64,000 bases of DNA, from contig NZ_CP035119.1 of the NCBI RefSeq assembly GCF_004087835.1, forward strand, positions 1,922,001 through 1,986,000, read 5' to 3'. The position numbers and the translations under genes were made by a program. The notes below the pieces were generated by a model. That model made no database searches, was not told where the DNA came from, and saw only the letters and a list, made by a program, of their open reading frames with translations. How positions within the stretch are numbered: the first letter of the stretch is position 1; every line of letters starts with the position of its first letter. Origin of the DNA: Halorussus pelagicus. Lineage in GTDB: Archaea > Halobacteriota > Halobacteria > Halobacteriales > Haladaptataceae. Positions 26,161-34,239 of the stretch are shown in pieces.

Positions 26161-26753
26161 GACCTGTCGAGAACGTCGGCCGCGGGCGTTCGGCGGCCGC
26201 AACCGGGGCAGAACCCCCAGTCGGAGCGCAGTTCATCGCCGCACTCGCAGAACGCCCGCTGGGACGCTTTCTCCCCGCAGTTGGGACAGTAAACGTGGTC
26301 GCTCGACAGCGTCTCGCCGCACTGCCCGCAGGCGGTTTCGCGCTCGTCGGGACGGTGGTCGATGCGACCTTCGGACTGTTCACGGCGGTCGGCGTCGGTG
26401 TCTGACGACGTGTCAGACACATGCCGTCCTTCGTCCGAGTCGTCTCGCGCGGGCGCGTCGCGTTCGAGCGCCACGTTGACGTTTACGTCCTGTGCGCGCT
26501 CGGCACGGTCGCGCTTTCGGGTCTCCCACGCGTCGAGTCGTTCCGCTACGAGTTCGTCCACGCGCTCGGCGAGGACGGCGTCGAGGCTGGCCGCGCTCCC
26601 GGCGTCTCGACGCGACTCGTCGCGGTCGGGCCGCCGGTCGTTTGCGTCGAGGTACTCCCGAAGCGCCTCGCGCATGATTTCGCTCTTGGAGGCGTCGCGG
26701 GTCTCGATGCGTTCGACCAGTTCCTCGTCCGCGCGAAAGGTAATCTTGCTCAT
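26157..26753 (-). CDS. cdrL: CdrL: ribbon-helix-helix plus zinc-ribbon protein
   Basis: In this 198-residue protein, residues 1-45 are a ribbon-helix-helix domain (MSKITFRADEELVERIET). The charged middle, about 46-140, is helical and disordered. The C terminus carries two zinc-ribbon-like knuckles (CGQCGE...CPNCGE, then CECGDE...CPGCGRR). This matches CdrL, the long partner encoded upstream of cdrS-ftsZ2 in haloarchaea. It probably regulates the same promoter. A 170-base gap separates it from the oppositely transcribed tRNA-Tyr. Confidence 0.9.
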   Translation of the reverse strand: MSKITFRADEELVERIETRDASKSEIMREALREYLDANDRRPDRDESRRDAGSAASLDAVLAERVDELVAERLDAWETRKRDRAERAQDVNVNVALERDAPARDDSDEGRHVSDTSSDTDADRREQSEGRIDHRPDERETACGQCGETLSSDHVYCPNCGEKASQRAFCECGDELRSDWGFCPGCGRRTPAADVLDRS

Positions 26754-26922
26754 AGGCCGGTTCGTCTCCCACTATCAGAGTCAGTATATTTTAACCTTCG
26801 GACACGGGAGACGGGCGCTGTTCGGTGAGGAGAGTGGTTGGGTGGGAATCGCTGGCCGGTGGCACGCTGTCTCCGAATAATAACTCTTAAGTCTTGCAGG
26901 GCACCTACGTAAAATTGCGTGC

Positions 26923-26996
26923 CCGCCCTTAGCTCAGACTGGTAGAGCAGTCGACTGTAGATCGACTTGCCCCCCGTTCAAATCGGGGAGGGCGGA
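26923..26996 (+). tRNA. tRNA-Tyr (anticodon GTA)
   Basis: The full cloverleaf can be drawn. The acceptor stem is CCGCCCT with AGGGCGG, the D stem GCTC/GAGC, and the anticodon stem GTCGA/TCGAC with loop CTGTAGA. The T stem is CCCCG/CGGGG with loop TTCAAAT, and the discriminator is A. The anticodon GTA reads tyrosine codons. There is no intron and CCA is not encoded. The accessory DNA begins directly downstream, as often happens at tRNA integration targets. Confidence 0.95.
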
Positions 26997-27460
26997 TTCT
27001 CTTACCTGTCGAACCAGAGCCGAGAAGAGCCGCGCCATCGTGCGATTCCATCTCGACGTGTTTGGGTTGAACAGGTCATCAAACTCGGGTTACCGCCGTC
27101 GTGCGTTCGCGTATAGCCGAACGTATCGGGGAATGTAGAAACTTTCGGCCCGAAGTCCCTTACTGCTGTTAGTCGGTCGCACAAGACTTGAGTGATGTGT
27201 TTCTTTTTAAGAACGCGTGAAAATAGGTCTATAGAAGCAGGCCACCCCGACTCTGGAAATATCTCAGATATGCGTCCAGCCATATGCGAGTAGGGTGGTT
27301 CGAGTATCCAGAATCGACCAGTTGCTCTATATGCCAAAACCCTGTGGAAGTCACCTGATTGTCAGACCATTATATGAGGGGCGATGATGATACAATCAGA
27401 AACGCAGAGAGTCACGTATTGAGCGAACAACAGGCGAGATAACACAGGTGGTGGGTGAAG
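26997..27460. other. Gene-free accessory DNA downstream of tRNA-Tyr
   Basis: This 464-base stretch is AT-richer than its surroundings. It holds no frame that I can connect to a protein; the small frames at 27002-27337 and 27362-27577 (minus) look random. I searched by eye for a second copy of the tRNA 3-prime end further downstream and did not find one. Confidence 0.5.
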
Positions 27461-27859
27461 ATGACCACACCTGCTATCGCGAAGTCCGACGGAGGGACTT
27501 GACCAGATAACCCCGGTCCCTCGGCAATCGGGTGCCTCGTAGAGATTCACGGCTGGACTGAGGGGGTGAGCGAACACATCGGAAAATCAACCAACAACCG
27601 AACCGAGTATCGCGCCCTCATCCAAGGGTTGGAACTCGCCTCTGAGAAGGGATGTACCGAGGTTGAGGCGAGAGGTGACTCCGAGGTAATCGTGAAGCAA
27701 GTCCGTGGTGAGTATGGGGTGAATGGACCAGCACTCCGTCCATTGCGTGACCGCGTGCAGGAGTTGGCTGACGAGTTCAAGCAATTCGAGATACAGCACA
27801 TTCCACGAGAGGAAAACTGGGAAACCGACGACTTGGTGGATCAAGCCTTCTCCGACTGA
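27461..27859 (+). pseudogene. RNase HI-type gene with an in-frame stop
   Basis: Read from the ATG at 27461, the frame gives MTTPAIAKSDGGT, then TGA at 27500-27502. It continues without shift as PDNPGPSAIGCLVE, GKSTNNRTEYRALIQGLELA, ARGDSEVIVKQVRGEYG and REENWETDDLVDQAF. These are the conserved blocks of a short RNase HI, including the NPGP turn, the NNRTEYRAL helix with the catalytic Glu and the D-S-E-V motif. Without the TGA it would be 132 residues, the family length. The GTG at 27566 would restart translation but lose the first catalytic Asp. It is a nonsense pseudogene, or a sequencing error. Confidence 0.72.
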
Positions 27860-27993
27860 CGAGGTCAGACTTTGCAAAGTGCGCTATCTGGGAATATCTC
27901 TGTGGAGGCTCTCACAACGGAAAGGGAGGCAAGAACGGGAAGCACTCAGATAAACCAACCCAAAAGGATGAATATACACGTCATCAGAATGTG

Positions 27994-28749
27994 CTAAGAT
28001 ACTAACAAAGTATATAGGGTTGCCAATATGCCAAAAATGGCCGCGATAAGTGCAATCAAATCTTTTAAATCAATGTCTTCTTCTTTTATTTTAAGTTTTA
28101 TATCTGAATCTGAATATAGTACCATTCTAAGTACAATCGTGGTAGTGATAAAGAGTAGTAACAAACCAATTCCAAAATCTGTCCGGTCTGCTGGAGGAGG
28201 TGTCGGGGTTACTGGAGGAGGTGTCGGGGTTTCTGGAGAAGGGGACGTAGAGGTTGATTGGAATGTAAGAGATATCCCATCAATTTGTCGTGACTGATTT
28301 TTAAGGCCAGCAGGCCAATAAGTAATATCCCCAGTGATAGTGAACTTTCCTGGTTGGGACCGAGAAACATCCGCCGAGATTGATTGAACCTCTTCTGGTT
28401 CTACATTGAACGAAGTTTGTATTAATCCGGACCCTCCACTTCCCCAGCCTGAAATTCCAGTACCGGATGGTACAGAGAGAGTTACAACAACTCGAATCGG
28501 ACATTCTATGTTTGCAGGGGCTTGGAATTCTCCACTAATTCGTCCTTGCTCCTCGGTTGTAATTTGTGTTTCTGCTGCGTATAGTCGGGCTTGTGACAAT
28601 TGGGGTACAACCGACTGTGAACAACCTTCTACCGCCCCATTCTGGTACTTTGAGTCAGTCTTTGTAGCAATAGCACCTACAGATTGAGTTGGAATTATTA
28701 TAAGTGCTATAAATATCGCCAATAGCAAAGCCCTTCTACGAACCACCAT
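27994..28749 (-). CDS. AT-rich membrane-anchored secreted protein, paralogue of 50023-50871
   Basis: This 251-residue protein has a signal peptide (RRRALLLAIFIALIIIPTQSVGA), an extracellular domain (about residues 40-170), a Pro/Thr stalk (TPTPPPVTPTPPPADRT), one membrane helix near 195-215, a charged loop and a final helix. The domain carries QARLYAAE, VTLSVPSGTGISGWG and YWPAGLKNQSRQIDGISLTF. These align with the equivalent blocks of the protein at 50023-50871. The DNA is much AT-richer than neighbouring genes, suggesting recent acquisition. The function is unknown. Confidence 0.78.
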   Translation of the reverse strand: MVVRRRALLLAIFIALIIIPTQSVGAIATKTDSKYQNGAVEGCSQSVVPQLSQARLYAAETQITTEEQGRISGEFQAPANIECPIRVVVTLSVPSGTGISGWGSGGSGLIQTSFNVEPEEVQSISADVSRSQPGKFTITGDITYWPAGLKNQSRQIDGISLTFQSTSTSPSPETPTPPPVTPTPPPADRTDFGIGLLLLFITTTIVLRMVLYSDSDIKLKIKEEDIDLKDLIALIAAIFGILATLYTLLVS

Positions 28750-28830
28750 TGTTGGATGTTAGTTACTTACGGCTTTAACAATTGTGGAAAAAGATGAAAT
28801 CTATCTGCGAAACAGTATTCTGCGTACAAA

Positions 28831-29499
28831 TCGGTCGTGTTAAGTTTAGCATGAATTGTGCCAGACAGCGAAGGCTTGCAACCACGATTCCGCGGTTTCT
28901 CGCTTGGCGTTGCGGAATGCATTCGAAAATGCAGACGTTCGCCGTTTTACCTCGTGGAACACACGATCGACACGATTCCGATTTCCGTGGCGAACATACT
29001 GAAATCGGAGTCCGAGCCGGGTCAGTGCAGTCTGGAGATGTTGCGCCCCATCGACTAGAAACGTGGCGTGCTCAACCTGCTGTTTCTCGCGGAAGTCTCT
29101 CAGAAACAGCAGAGTGAGTTGGGTTGTTAGCGTCTGAAACAGCCGAGAATGAAGGAATTCGTTCGTCACAGGATTGACCGCGGCGTACAGCCAACACCAT
29201 TCACCATTGACCCGAATCACCGTCTCGTCCACCGCGATCTGATTCGGAACCGTGTCGCTGGTCGGCTGTAGATCGGCTTTCTGCACCCAATTATGAATAG
29301 TTGAGCGACAGCGTTCGACACCGAACTGGTCGAGAACAGAAACAGTCTCCGAAAGTGATAATCCGGCCGCGTGAAGATGGATACTGAGCTTCATCAGCGG
29401 CTCCGGTGTCGCTTCTCTCCACAAAATCTAATTCGATCCAGTCGCTACATTCGTTGAGGCGGTTAAATTCGGGCATAGAGCACCACGAATCACAACCGC
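28831..29499. mobile_element. Small IS6-family-like insertion sequence (degenerate)
   Basis: Related 8-base ends CGGTCGTG (28832-28839) and CACAACCG (29491-29498, inverse of CGGTTGTG) flank an IS6-type transposase reading frame. The weak terminal match makes exact ends uncertain. The right end abuts a DUF2892 gene that lost its start, consistent with insertion followed by decay. The transposase is frameshifted, so the element is probably immobile on its own. Confidence 0.55.
28846..29476 (-). pseudogene. IS6-family transposase, frameshifted
   Basis: The N terminus MPEFNRLNECSDWIELDFVER (from 29476) and the body (WREATPEPLMKLSIHLHAAG onward) lie in different frames. They meet near 29410-29420 inside a GAGAGAAG run, consistent with loss of a GA dinucleotide. 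The body holds the DDE catalytic elements IAVDETVIRVNGEWCW, TFLVDGAQHLQ and the Glu-containing VFHEVKRRTSAF. It ends AVWHNSC. It belongs to the haloarchaeal IS6 group. Translation could begin at the TTG at 29424 but would lack the N terminus. Confidence 0.78.
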
Positions 29500-29530
29500 C
29501 TCATCCTTCAGCCTTATCTGAACACTACCC

Positions 29531-29722
29531 GGCGGCATCAACCGAGTCGTCCGGGGCGTCCTCGGCATCTGGCTGGTCGCCGTCGCCATCAGCGCGTTTC
29601 TCGACGACAAGCGCGTGACGGCGGCGACGGCCGCCATCGCGGGCGCGGGACTGCTTCGCAACGCCCAAGCCCAACACTGCGGCGGCAACGTGCTGTTAGG
29701 TATCGACACGACGACCGACTAA
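29531..29722 (+). pseudogene. DUF2892 membrane-protein remnant lacking its start
   Basis: The open frame reads GGINRVVRGVLGIWLVAVAI, then two-helix content and ends GGNVLLGIDTTTD. This is the C-terminal nine-tenths of a DUF2892 (YgaP-type inner-membrane) protein. An in-frame TGA lies just upstream and no start codon exists. The missing N terminus coincides with the right edge of the IS6-like element, which probably beheaded it. Confidence 0.75.
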
Positions 29723-29767
29723 TCGGCGGAGTGAGCGGCGACCCCTCCGAATCGCCGCTTCGACTGC

Positions 29768-30682
29768 TCAGAACTCCGCGACTATCTGGGGCACACAGCC
29801 AACATCGCGCTTGTAGTAGTCGCTGTGAGCGCTCACGACGCTCGACACGTCGTGGTCGGTGTAGTTCGCCACCGGCGTCCCGTCGAGTCCTTCCTCGCCG
29901 ACCGCGGTGTCGAACTCGCGGGTCTGGTAGATGTTGCCGAGGACGCCGTCGTTGGTGCTGTAGTAGTTGTGCAACTCCATCGTTCCGTCGCGGACGGCGT
30001 CGGCGTACGCGCCGCTCTGCGCTACCGACTGGTCGTCGATGGCTCCGCCGACGAGCGAGACCGAGGTCACGGCGTCCGACGCGCCGAAGTCCGCCAGTAG
30101 CGAGACCAGCGTCTCGGCGGAGACCCGCGCGCCGAGCGAGTGGCCGATGAGACGAATGTCTCGTCCGGTGTCGGCGTTCCAGTCGGTGACGAAGTTCGCC
30201 AACTTCTCGCCGTTCTTCTCGGCGATGGTCTTGGCGTCGGACCAGCCGCCGTCCCAACTGCTACCCTTGTCTGCGTCCCAACTGAACGCCGCCACGTCGT
30301 TCGCGTAGCCGTTCCCTTCGAGCGCCAGTTGGCACTCGTAGGCCGCGTCGAGCGCGCCCTGTTCGCTGACGTCCCACCCGTGGACGAACAGCGTCAGCGG
30401 CGCGTCGCCGAGCGCCGACCAGTCGCCGTTCCGGTCGTAGCTATCGGTCGTCTCGCCGCTGACGAGATTCGCGCTGTTGTCGAAGTGGTCGCGCGTCGAG
30501 ATTCGGGGGTAGTCGCTCGGCGCTGTCGCGGCCGTCGTCGGCGAGTCGGCGACGGCGGTCCCGCCGACCGCGCTCAGTCCCGCCGCGCCGACCGCGGCCG
30601 TCGTCGTCGCTTTCAGAAATCCGCGTCGGCTGGTTCCGGTAGTCGTTCCGTCGAGGTCTCGTTTGCCACTTGTATTTTGCAT
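29768..30682 (-). CDS. Tat-exported alpha/beta hydrolase (lipase/esterase-like)
   Basis: This 304-residue protein has a twin-arginine signal (SRRGFLKATTTAAVGAAGL) with cleavage likely after AVA near residue 45. The hydrolase core has strand TLFVHGWDVSEQ, nucleophile elbow IGHSLG (Ser), and a C-terminal region with TDHDVSSVVSAHSDYY that supplies a plausible Asp/His. Extracellular lipase or esterase activity is likely; the substrate is unknown. The start is set at the ATG 30682 because it places the RR motif about 18 residues in. Confidence 0.85.
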   Translation of the reverse strand: MQNTSGKRDLDGTTTGTSRRGFLKATTTAAVGAAGLSAVGGTAVADSPTTAATAPSDYPRISTRDHFDNSANLVSGETTDSYDRNGDWSALGDAPLTLFVHGWDVSEQGALDAAYECQLALEGNGYANDVAAFSWDADKGSSWDGGWSDAKTIAEKNGEKLANFVTDWNADTGRDIRLIGHSLGARVSAETLVSLLADFGASDAVTSVSLVGGAIDDQSVAQSGAYADAVRDGTMELHNYYSTNDGVLGNIYQTREFDTAVGEEGLDGTPVANYTDHDVSSVVSAHSDYYKRDVGCVPQIVAEF

Positions 30683-30775
30683 GCATTCAGTAATTATTTT
30701 AATATACAATAATAGTTCTATATTATGGCGGAGTTCCGGCGCTCCTCGCGGGGAACGACCTCGTTGATGTCGCGC

Positions 30776-31309
30776 TCACGCCAGTCCGAAACTCTCGCTC
30801 TCGGGGCGGCCCAGAACGTCCATCACGGTCTCGTAGAGGTCCCGGACGTGCGGGCGGGCGCGCTCGCTCCGGTTGCGGTCGCCGACCCAGCGGTATCGAA
30901 TCGTACCCTCGGCGTCCACGAAGAAGCAGGCCGGGCGCGCCCGGCGAGCGACCCCGAACGCCCGATAGGTCACGCCGTAGTCGTCGGCTATCGAGAGGTC
31001 GCGGTCCGAGCAGAACGGATAGCTCACGTCGAGGTAGTCGGCGAACTCGCGGTTGGTTCGCGGTCGGGCACGATTCACACCGACGACGCGCAGTCGCTCG
31101 TCGGCCCTGAACCAGTCGTACTCGCCGAGCGCGTGTCGCTCGGCGAGCGATCCCAAATCGAAATCCGTCGGTTGGAACACCAGCAACACCGCGCCGTCGG
31201 ACAGCAGCGACGACAGCGACACCTCAGACACCGACCCCTCGGGAGTCGCTAGCGGCGCGTTGAACGCCGGGGCCTGCGAACCGACGGCCGGACCGCCACA
31301 GTTGACCAT
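30776..31309 (-). CDS. Redoxin-domain protein with Ser in place of peroxidatic Cys
   Basis: This 177-residue paralogue of the protein at 4258-4791 has the same length and fold. Around the active site VLLVFQPTDFDLGSLAE aligns with [17 protein letters not shown], putting Ser54 at the peroxidatic Cys54 position. A separate Cys4 near the N terminus is the only early cysteine. The rest (ARPACFFVDAEGTIRYRW) keeps the fold. It may have lost peroxidase activity and act as a sensor or chaperone, which is inference. Its start is divergent from the small membrane-protein gene. Confidence 0.75.
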   Translation of the reverse strand: MVNCGGPAVGSQAPAFNAPLATPEGSVSEVSLSSLLSDGAVLLVFQPTDFDLGSLAERHALGEYDWFRADERLRVVGVNRARPRTNREFADYLDVSYPFCSDRDLSIADDYGVTYRAFGVARRARPACFFVDAEGTIRYRWVGDRNRSERARPHVRDLYETVMDVLGRPESESFGLA

Positions 31310-31406
31310 CGTCCGTAATATAATCCCGCACGGATTTAAAATTTTGTTAGATAAACGGCTCTAGCGTTTCAACCCATTTACTAGGCCGGAATAGTAACAA
31401 TGGTTC

Positions 31407-31745
31407 GTGATTTCCCCACTCGTCGCCGATGCGCTGGTTGTCGTGACGCTGGTCGGGTTCTACGGCGGTCTCGCGCGGGACCTCGGTGCGACCGCCGAGT
31501 TCCTCGATCCGCGTCTCGGTCTCGGGTTGTCGCTCGGAACCTACGTCGCGGGCGGCGTCGCCACACTGCTGGCGCTGGCGACGGTCGCAGTCGAGACCTC
31601 AACGGCGTCGCCCGCGGCCGAGGTGATTGCGACCGTAGTCGCGCTCTCGCTGCTGTTCGCCGCGGCGTTCGGCGTCTGCTTCCGGGTGGGAACCGCCGTT
31701 TACGCGATTCTGCTTCGAGTTGGATTCCGCCTGCCGCGGAGGTGA
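31407..31745 (+). CDS. Small integral membrane protein
   Basis: This 112-residue GTG-start protein has about three hydrophobic helices: VADALVVVTLVGFYGG, a Gly-rich second around residues 40-65 and a third around 72-95. It ends with the basic tail RVGFRLPRR. The family is unknown. A TATA-like box (ATTTACTAGG) lies about 25 bases before the GTG, consistent with a leaderless transcript. The ATG at 31400 opens a different, Arg-rich frame and was rejected. Confidence 0.65.
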   Translation: MISPLVADALVVVTLVGFYGGLARDLGATAEFLDPRLGLGLSLGTYVAGGVATLLALATVAVETSTASPAAEVIATVVALSLLFAAAFGVCFRVGTAVYAILLRVGFRLPRR

Positions 31746-31831
31746 GGTTCGGGGAACGTCGCTCCGACATCCTGCCGACAGGTTGCCCCCACGTCAACGT
31801 TTAACCTGCCGGGTTGCGTGAGTCGGGGTAC

Positions 31832-33034
31832 ATGCCGACGCGAGTACCCGACAGCGAGTTTCAGGACCGACTCGCCGCCGTCCGCGACCGAATCGCCGAG
31901 ACCGGCGCGGACGCGGGCGTCTGGTTCGGCGCGACGAGCATCGAGTATCTGACCGGTTTCGACCACATCCAGACCGAGCGCCCGGTCGTCCTCGCGGTGA
32001 CCGACGACAGCGTGGCGGTGACGGTACCCCGCCTCGAAGTCGAGCGCGTCGAGACGAACCCGCGCATCGACGCGGTGTATCACTACTTCGACTACCCCGG
32101 CGGGAACCCCATCGAGACCGCGGTCGAGATGCTCTCGGACCTCGGCGCGGAGTCGGTCGGCACCGACGCCGACGGCGCGCCGGGCGTGATGGGCTACGAG
32201 GGACCCACACTCTCGGAGTTCGTCGAGGTCGAGAGCCAGAGCTGGGTCGATAGGATGCGGTGGGCCAAATCCGACGCAGAGGTCGAACTCGTCCGCGAGT
32301 CCGCGCGGTGGGGCAACCTCGCCCATCGCTACCTCGCGGACTACACCGAGGTCGGCGAACACCCCGCGACCGTGAGCCAGCGCGCCTCGCTGGAGGCCTC
32401 GCGGGCGATGCTCGACACGCTCGGCGACGAGTACGTGCCCCGGACGCGCGGCGACGGTCCGGCGATGGCGGGGTTCATCACCGGCGAGCAGACCGCCCTG
32501 CCCCACGGCCACACCGCCAACCGGCGCTTGCAGGAGGGCGACGTGCTGGTCACGGGCGCGAGCGCGGACGTGGACGGCTATCACTCGGAGTTGGAGCGCA
32601 CGATGTTCCTCGGCGACCCGACTGACGAGCAGGCCCACTACTTCGAGGTCATGCTGGAGGCCCAGACTGTCGCCATCGACGCGCTCGGGCCAGGCGTCGA
32701 ATTGTCCTACGTTGACGAGCAGGTGTGGGACTACTTCGAAGAGCAGGGCGTCGCGGACCTCGCACGTCACCACGTCGGCCACAATATCGGCCTCGGCGGG
32801 CACGAACCGCCGTACATCGACCGCGGGTGGACGACCCACTGCGCCGACCAAGAGGGCCGCGAGGACGGCGACGCCGAGATGGAACCGGGCCACATCTACA
32901 CCATCGAACCGGGCATCTACACCGACACCTACGGTTATCGTCACTCCGACACAATCGCCATCACCGAGGATGGCGTAGACTGGTTGACCTACTTCCCGCG
33001 GGACTTGGAGTCGAACACGATTCACGTCGAGTAG
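31832..33034 (+). CDS. M24-family (creatinase/Xaa-Pro peptidase-fold) protein
   Basis: This 400-residue protein has an N-terminal creatinase domain (about 10-135) and a pita-bread domain. Fold markers are present: VGHNIGLGGHEPPY, TIEPGIYTD and GYRHSDTIAITEDG. The expected metal-binding Asp pair is replaced around SADVDGYHSELERT (Gly and Glu at the aligned positions), and the last Glu ligand is Ser in RHSDT. It may therefore work without a two-metal centre, as creatinase does, acting on a small amidine or N-methyl substrate. The true reaction is unknown. Confidence 0.82.
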   Translation: MPTRVPDSEFQDRLAAVRDRIAETGADAGVWFGATSIEYLTGFDHIQTERPVVLAVTDDSVAVTVPRLEVERVETNPRIDAVYHYFDYPGGNPIETAVEMLSDLGAESVGTDADGAPGVMGYEGPTLSEFVEVESQSWVDRMRWAKSDAEVELVRESARWGNLAHRYLADYTEVGEHPATVSQRASLEASRAMLDTLGDEYVPRTRGDGPAMAGFITGEQTALPHGHTANRRLQEGDVLVTGASADVDGYHSELERTMFLGDPTDEQAHYFEVMLEAQTVAIDALGPGVELSYVDEQVWDYFEEQGVADLARHHVGHNIGLGGHEPPYIDRGWTTHCADQEGREDGDAEMEPGHIYTIEPGIYTDTYGYRHSDTIAITEDGVDWLTYFPRDLESNTIHVE

Positions 33035-33150
33035 GTCGTTCGGCGTTTCGTGACGAATTTTCTGAGGCGACGTGCTTTTCCGGAGTTCTCTTCTGCGTAC
33101 GCTTTTCGAATTTACGTTCTGGCGCGTGGGGGCGTCTGCGCGAACGGTGC

Positions 33151-33259
33151 GCGGCGCTCCGCGCCGCGACAAGCGAGCGGTGGAACCGCGAGCAGACGTG
33201 AGCGCATGGCTCGTCGGACGCGGGTTGTCCGACGGCGCGACGCCACCGTGCGTCGCGCC
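33151..33259. repeat. Three consecutive perfect hairpins in the M24-halocyanin spacer
   Basis: Stem one is GCGGCGC-tcc-GCGCCGC (33151-33167). Stem two is CGTCGGAC-N7-GTCCGACG (33212-33234). Stem three is GGCGCGACGC-N6-GCGTCGCGCC (33234-33259). All are perfect. They fill the spacer between the M24 gene and halocyanin and may terminate or stabilise the upstream transcript, or be repeat-element remnants. Confidence 0.6.
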
Positions 33260-33311
33260 CCATTCTTCCACGAACGCAAACTACGTAAGTCGTCTCTCCA
33301 AACCAACGCTA

Positions 33312-33875
33312 ATGACCGATTCGACGCGCCGTCGATTCCTCCGGAGCGCGACCGCCGCCAGCGCGACTGCCGCCCTCGCCGGTCTCGCGGGGTGTGCGGG
33401 CGTCCTCTCGGACGAGGGACAGACCACGCCGATTGAGTACACGCTCCCCGAGGCCGCCGAGAGCGTCGAGGTGAAGATGGGACCGGACGGCTCGAACCGT
33501 AACGACCCCGAAATCGTCCATATCGAGGTCGGCGGCACCGTGACGTGGACCAACGCCTCGCGGAACCACTCGGCGACGGCTTACGCGCCCGAGAACGACT
33601 TCCCGCGCCGGATTCCCGAGGACGCCGCGTCGTGGGACACCGGTGTTCTTCTCGACAAGGGCGAATCAGCCTCCCACACCTTCGAGACGCCGGGCGTCTA
33701 CGACTACTACTGCACGCCCCACGAACCGCTGGGCATGGTCGGCACCGTCGTCGTCGGTGACCCCGACCCGGCCGACCAACCCGGTCTGAAACCGCCCCGC
33801 GACGACCGTGCGGGCGGGTCCGCGGCGAAGCTTGAGACGCTGAACGCGAAAGTGCGGTCGGGACTGGAGAAATAG
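33312..33875 (+). CDS. Halocyanin-like blue-copper lipoprotein
   Basis: This 187-residue protein has a twin-arginine signal RRRFLRSA followed by a lipobox ending at Cys28 (LAGLAGC). A type I copper domain has ligands H86 (NHSATAY), C134, H137 and M142 (YYCTPHEPLGM). Halocyanins carry electrons at the outer face of the membrane between respiratory complexes. The C-terminal tail, from about residue 150, is charged and Pro-rich. The ATG at 33312 places the RR motif at residues 6-8. Confidence 0.93.
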   Translation: MTDSTRRRFLRSATAASATAALAGLAGCAGVLSDEGQTTPIEYTLPEAAESVEVKMGPDGSNRNDPEIVHIEVGGTVTWTNASRNHSATAYAPENDFPRRIPEDAASWDTGVLLDKGESASHTFETPGVYDYYCTPHEPLGMVGTVVVGDPDPADQPGLKPPRDDRAGGSAAKLETLNAKVRSGLEK

Positions 33876-33947
33876 CGTTTCGGGGGTTTTTTGGAGAAGT
33901 TCTGTTAGTGGCATTTCGTTTCGGGGACTTCTTGAAGTCGAGAAGGA

Positions 33948-34111
33948 GCTAGCTTCAGGCTTGAACAAATCAGACCGCCACCCGCACCGCGACGGCCATG
34001 TCCTCCCCACCCGACTGCGCTACTCGGCCACAGGCCTGCGGTCCTCATCCACCGGAAGACAACCGGCGTCTTCCGAGCCTGCGCTCACGTCCGTTCGCGC
34101 AGACCTCGCGC
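33948..34111. repeat. Dispersed intergenic repeat, copy B
   Basis: It begins GCTAGCTTCAGGCTTGAAC and ends with the 88-base block 34024-34111 that matches 11426-11513 with no length change. The CGGAAGAC/GTCTTCCG stem is preserved while its loop has changed, and CTGCGC...GCGCAG is also kept. It fills most of the 364-base spacer between halocyanin and the HAD gene. The rest of the spacer shows no gene. Confidence 0.75.
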
Positions 34112-34239
34112 CCCCACGCGCCGGGATGGAGTTCACCCCTCTCACACCGCCGTGGACGACTCCCCGAACCGCCCGATTCACCACTGCCACGTTCGCCGAG
34201 TCCGAGCGATTCAAGTCCATTTGCACTAACACCGACGTA

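Noticed and set aside
26923-29722. An intact integrative element inserted at tRNA-Tyr
   Set aside because: No integrase gene and no repeated tRNA 3-prime end were found downstream, so only an accessory patch is claimed.
31700-33271. A 523-codon minus-strand open frame opposite the M24 gene
   Set aside because: It mirrors a well-supported gene and its composition (Val/Arg/Gly/His-rich) is the usual antisense shadow of GC-rich haloarchaeal coding DNA.
33961-34239. N-terminal extension of the HAD gene from 33961
   Set aside because: The extension translates the dispersed repeat copy B, whose copy A has no HAD gene attached, so it is not part of the protein.
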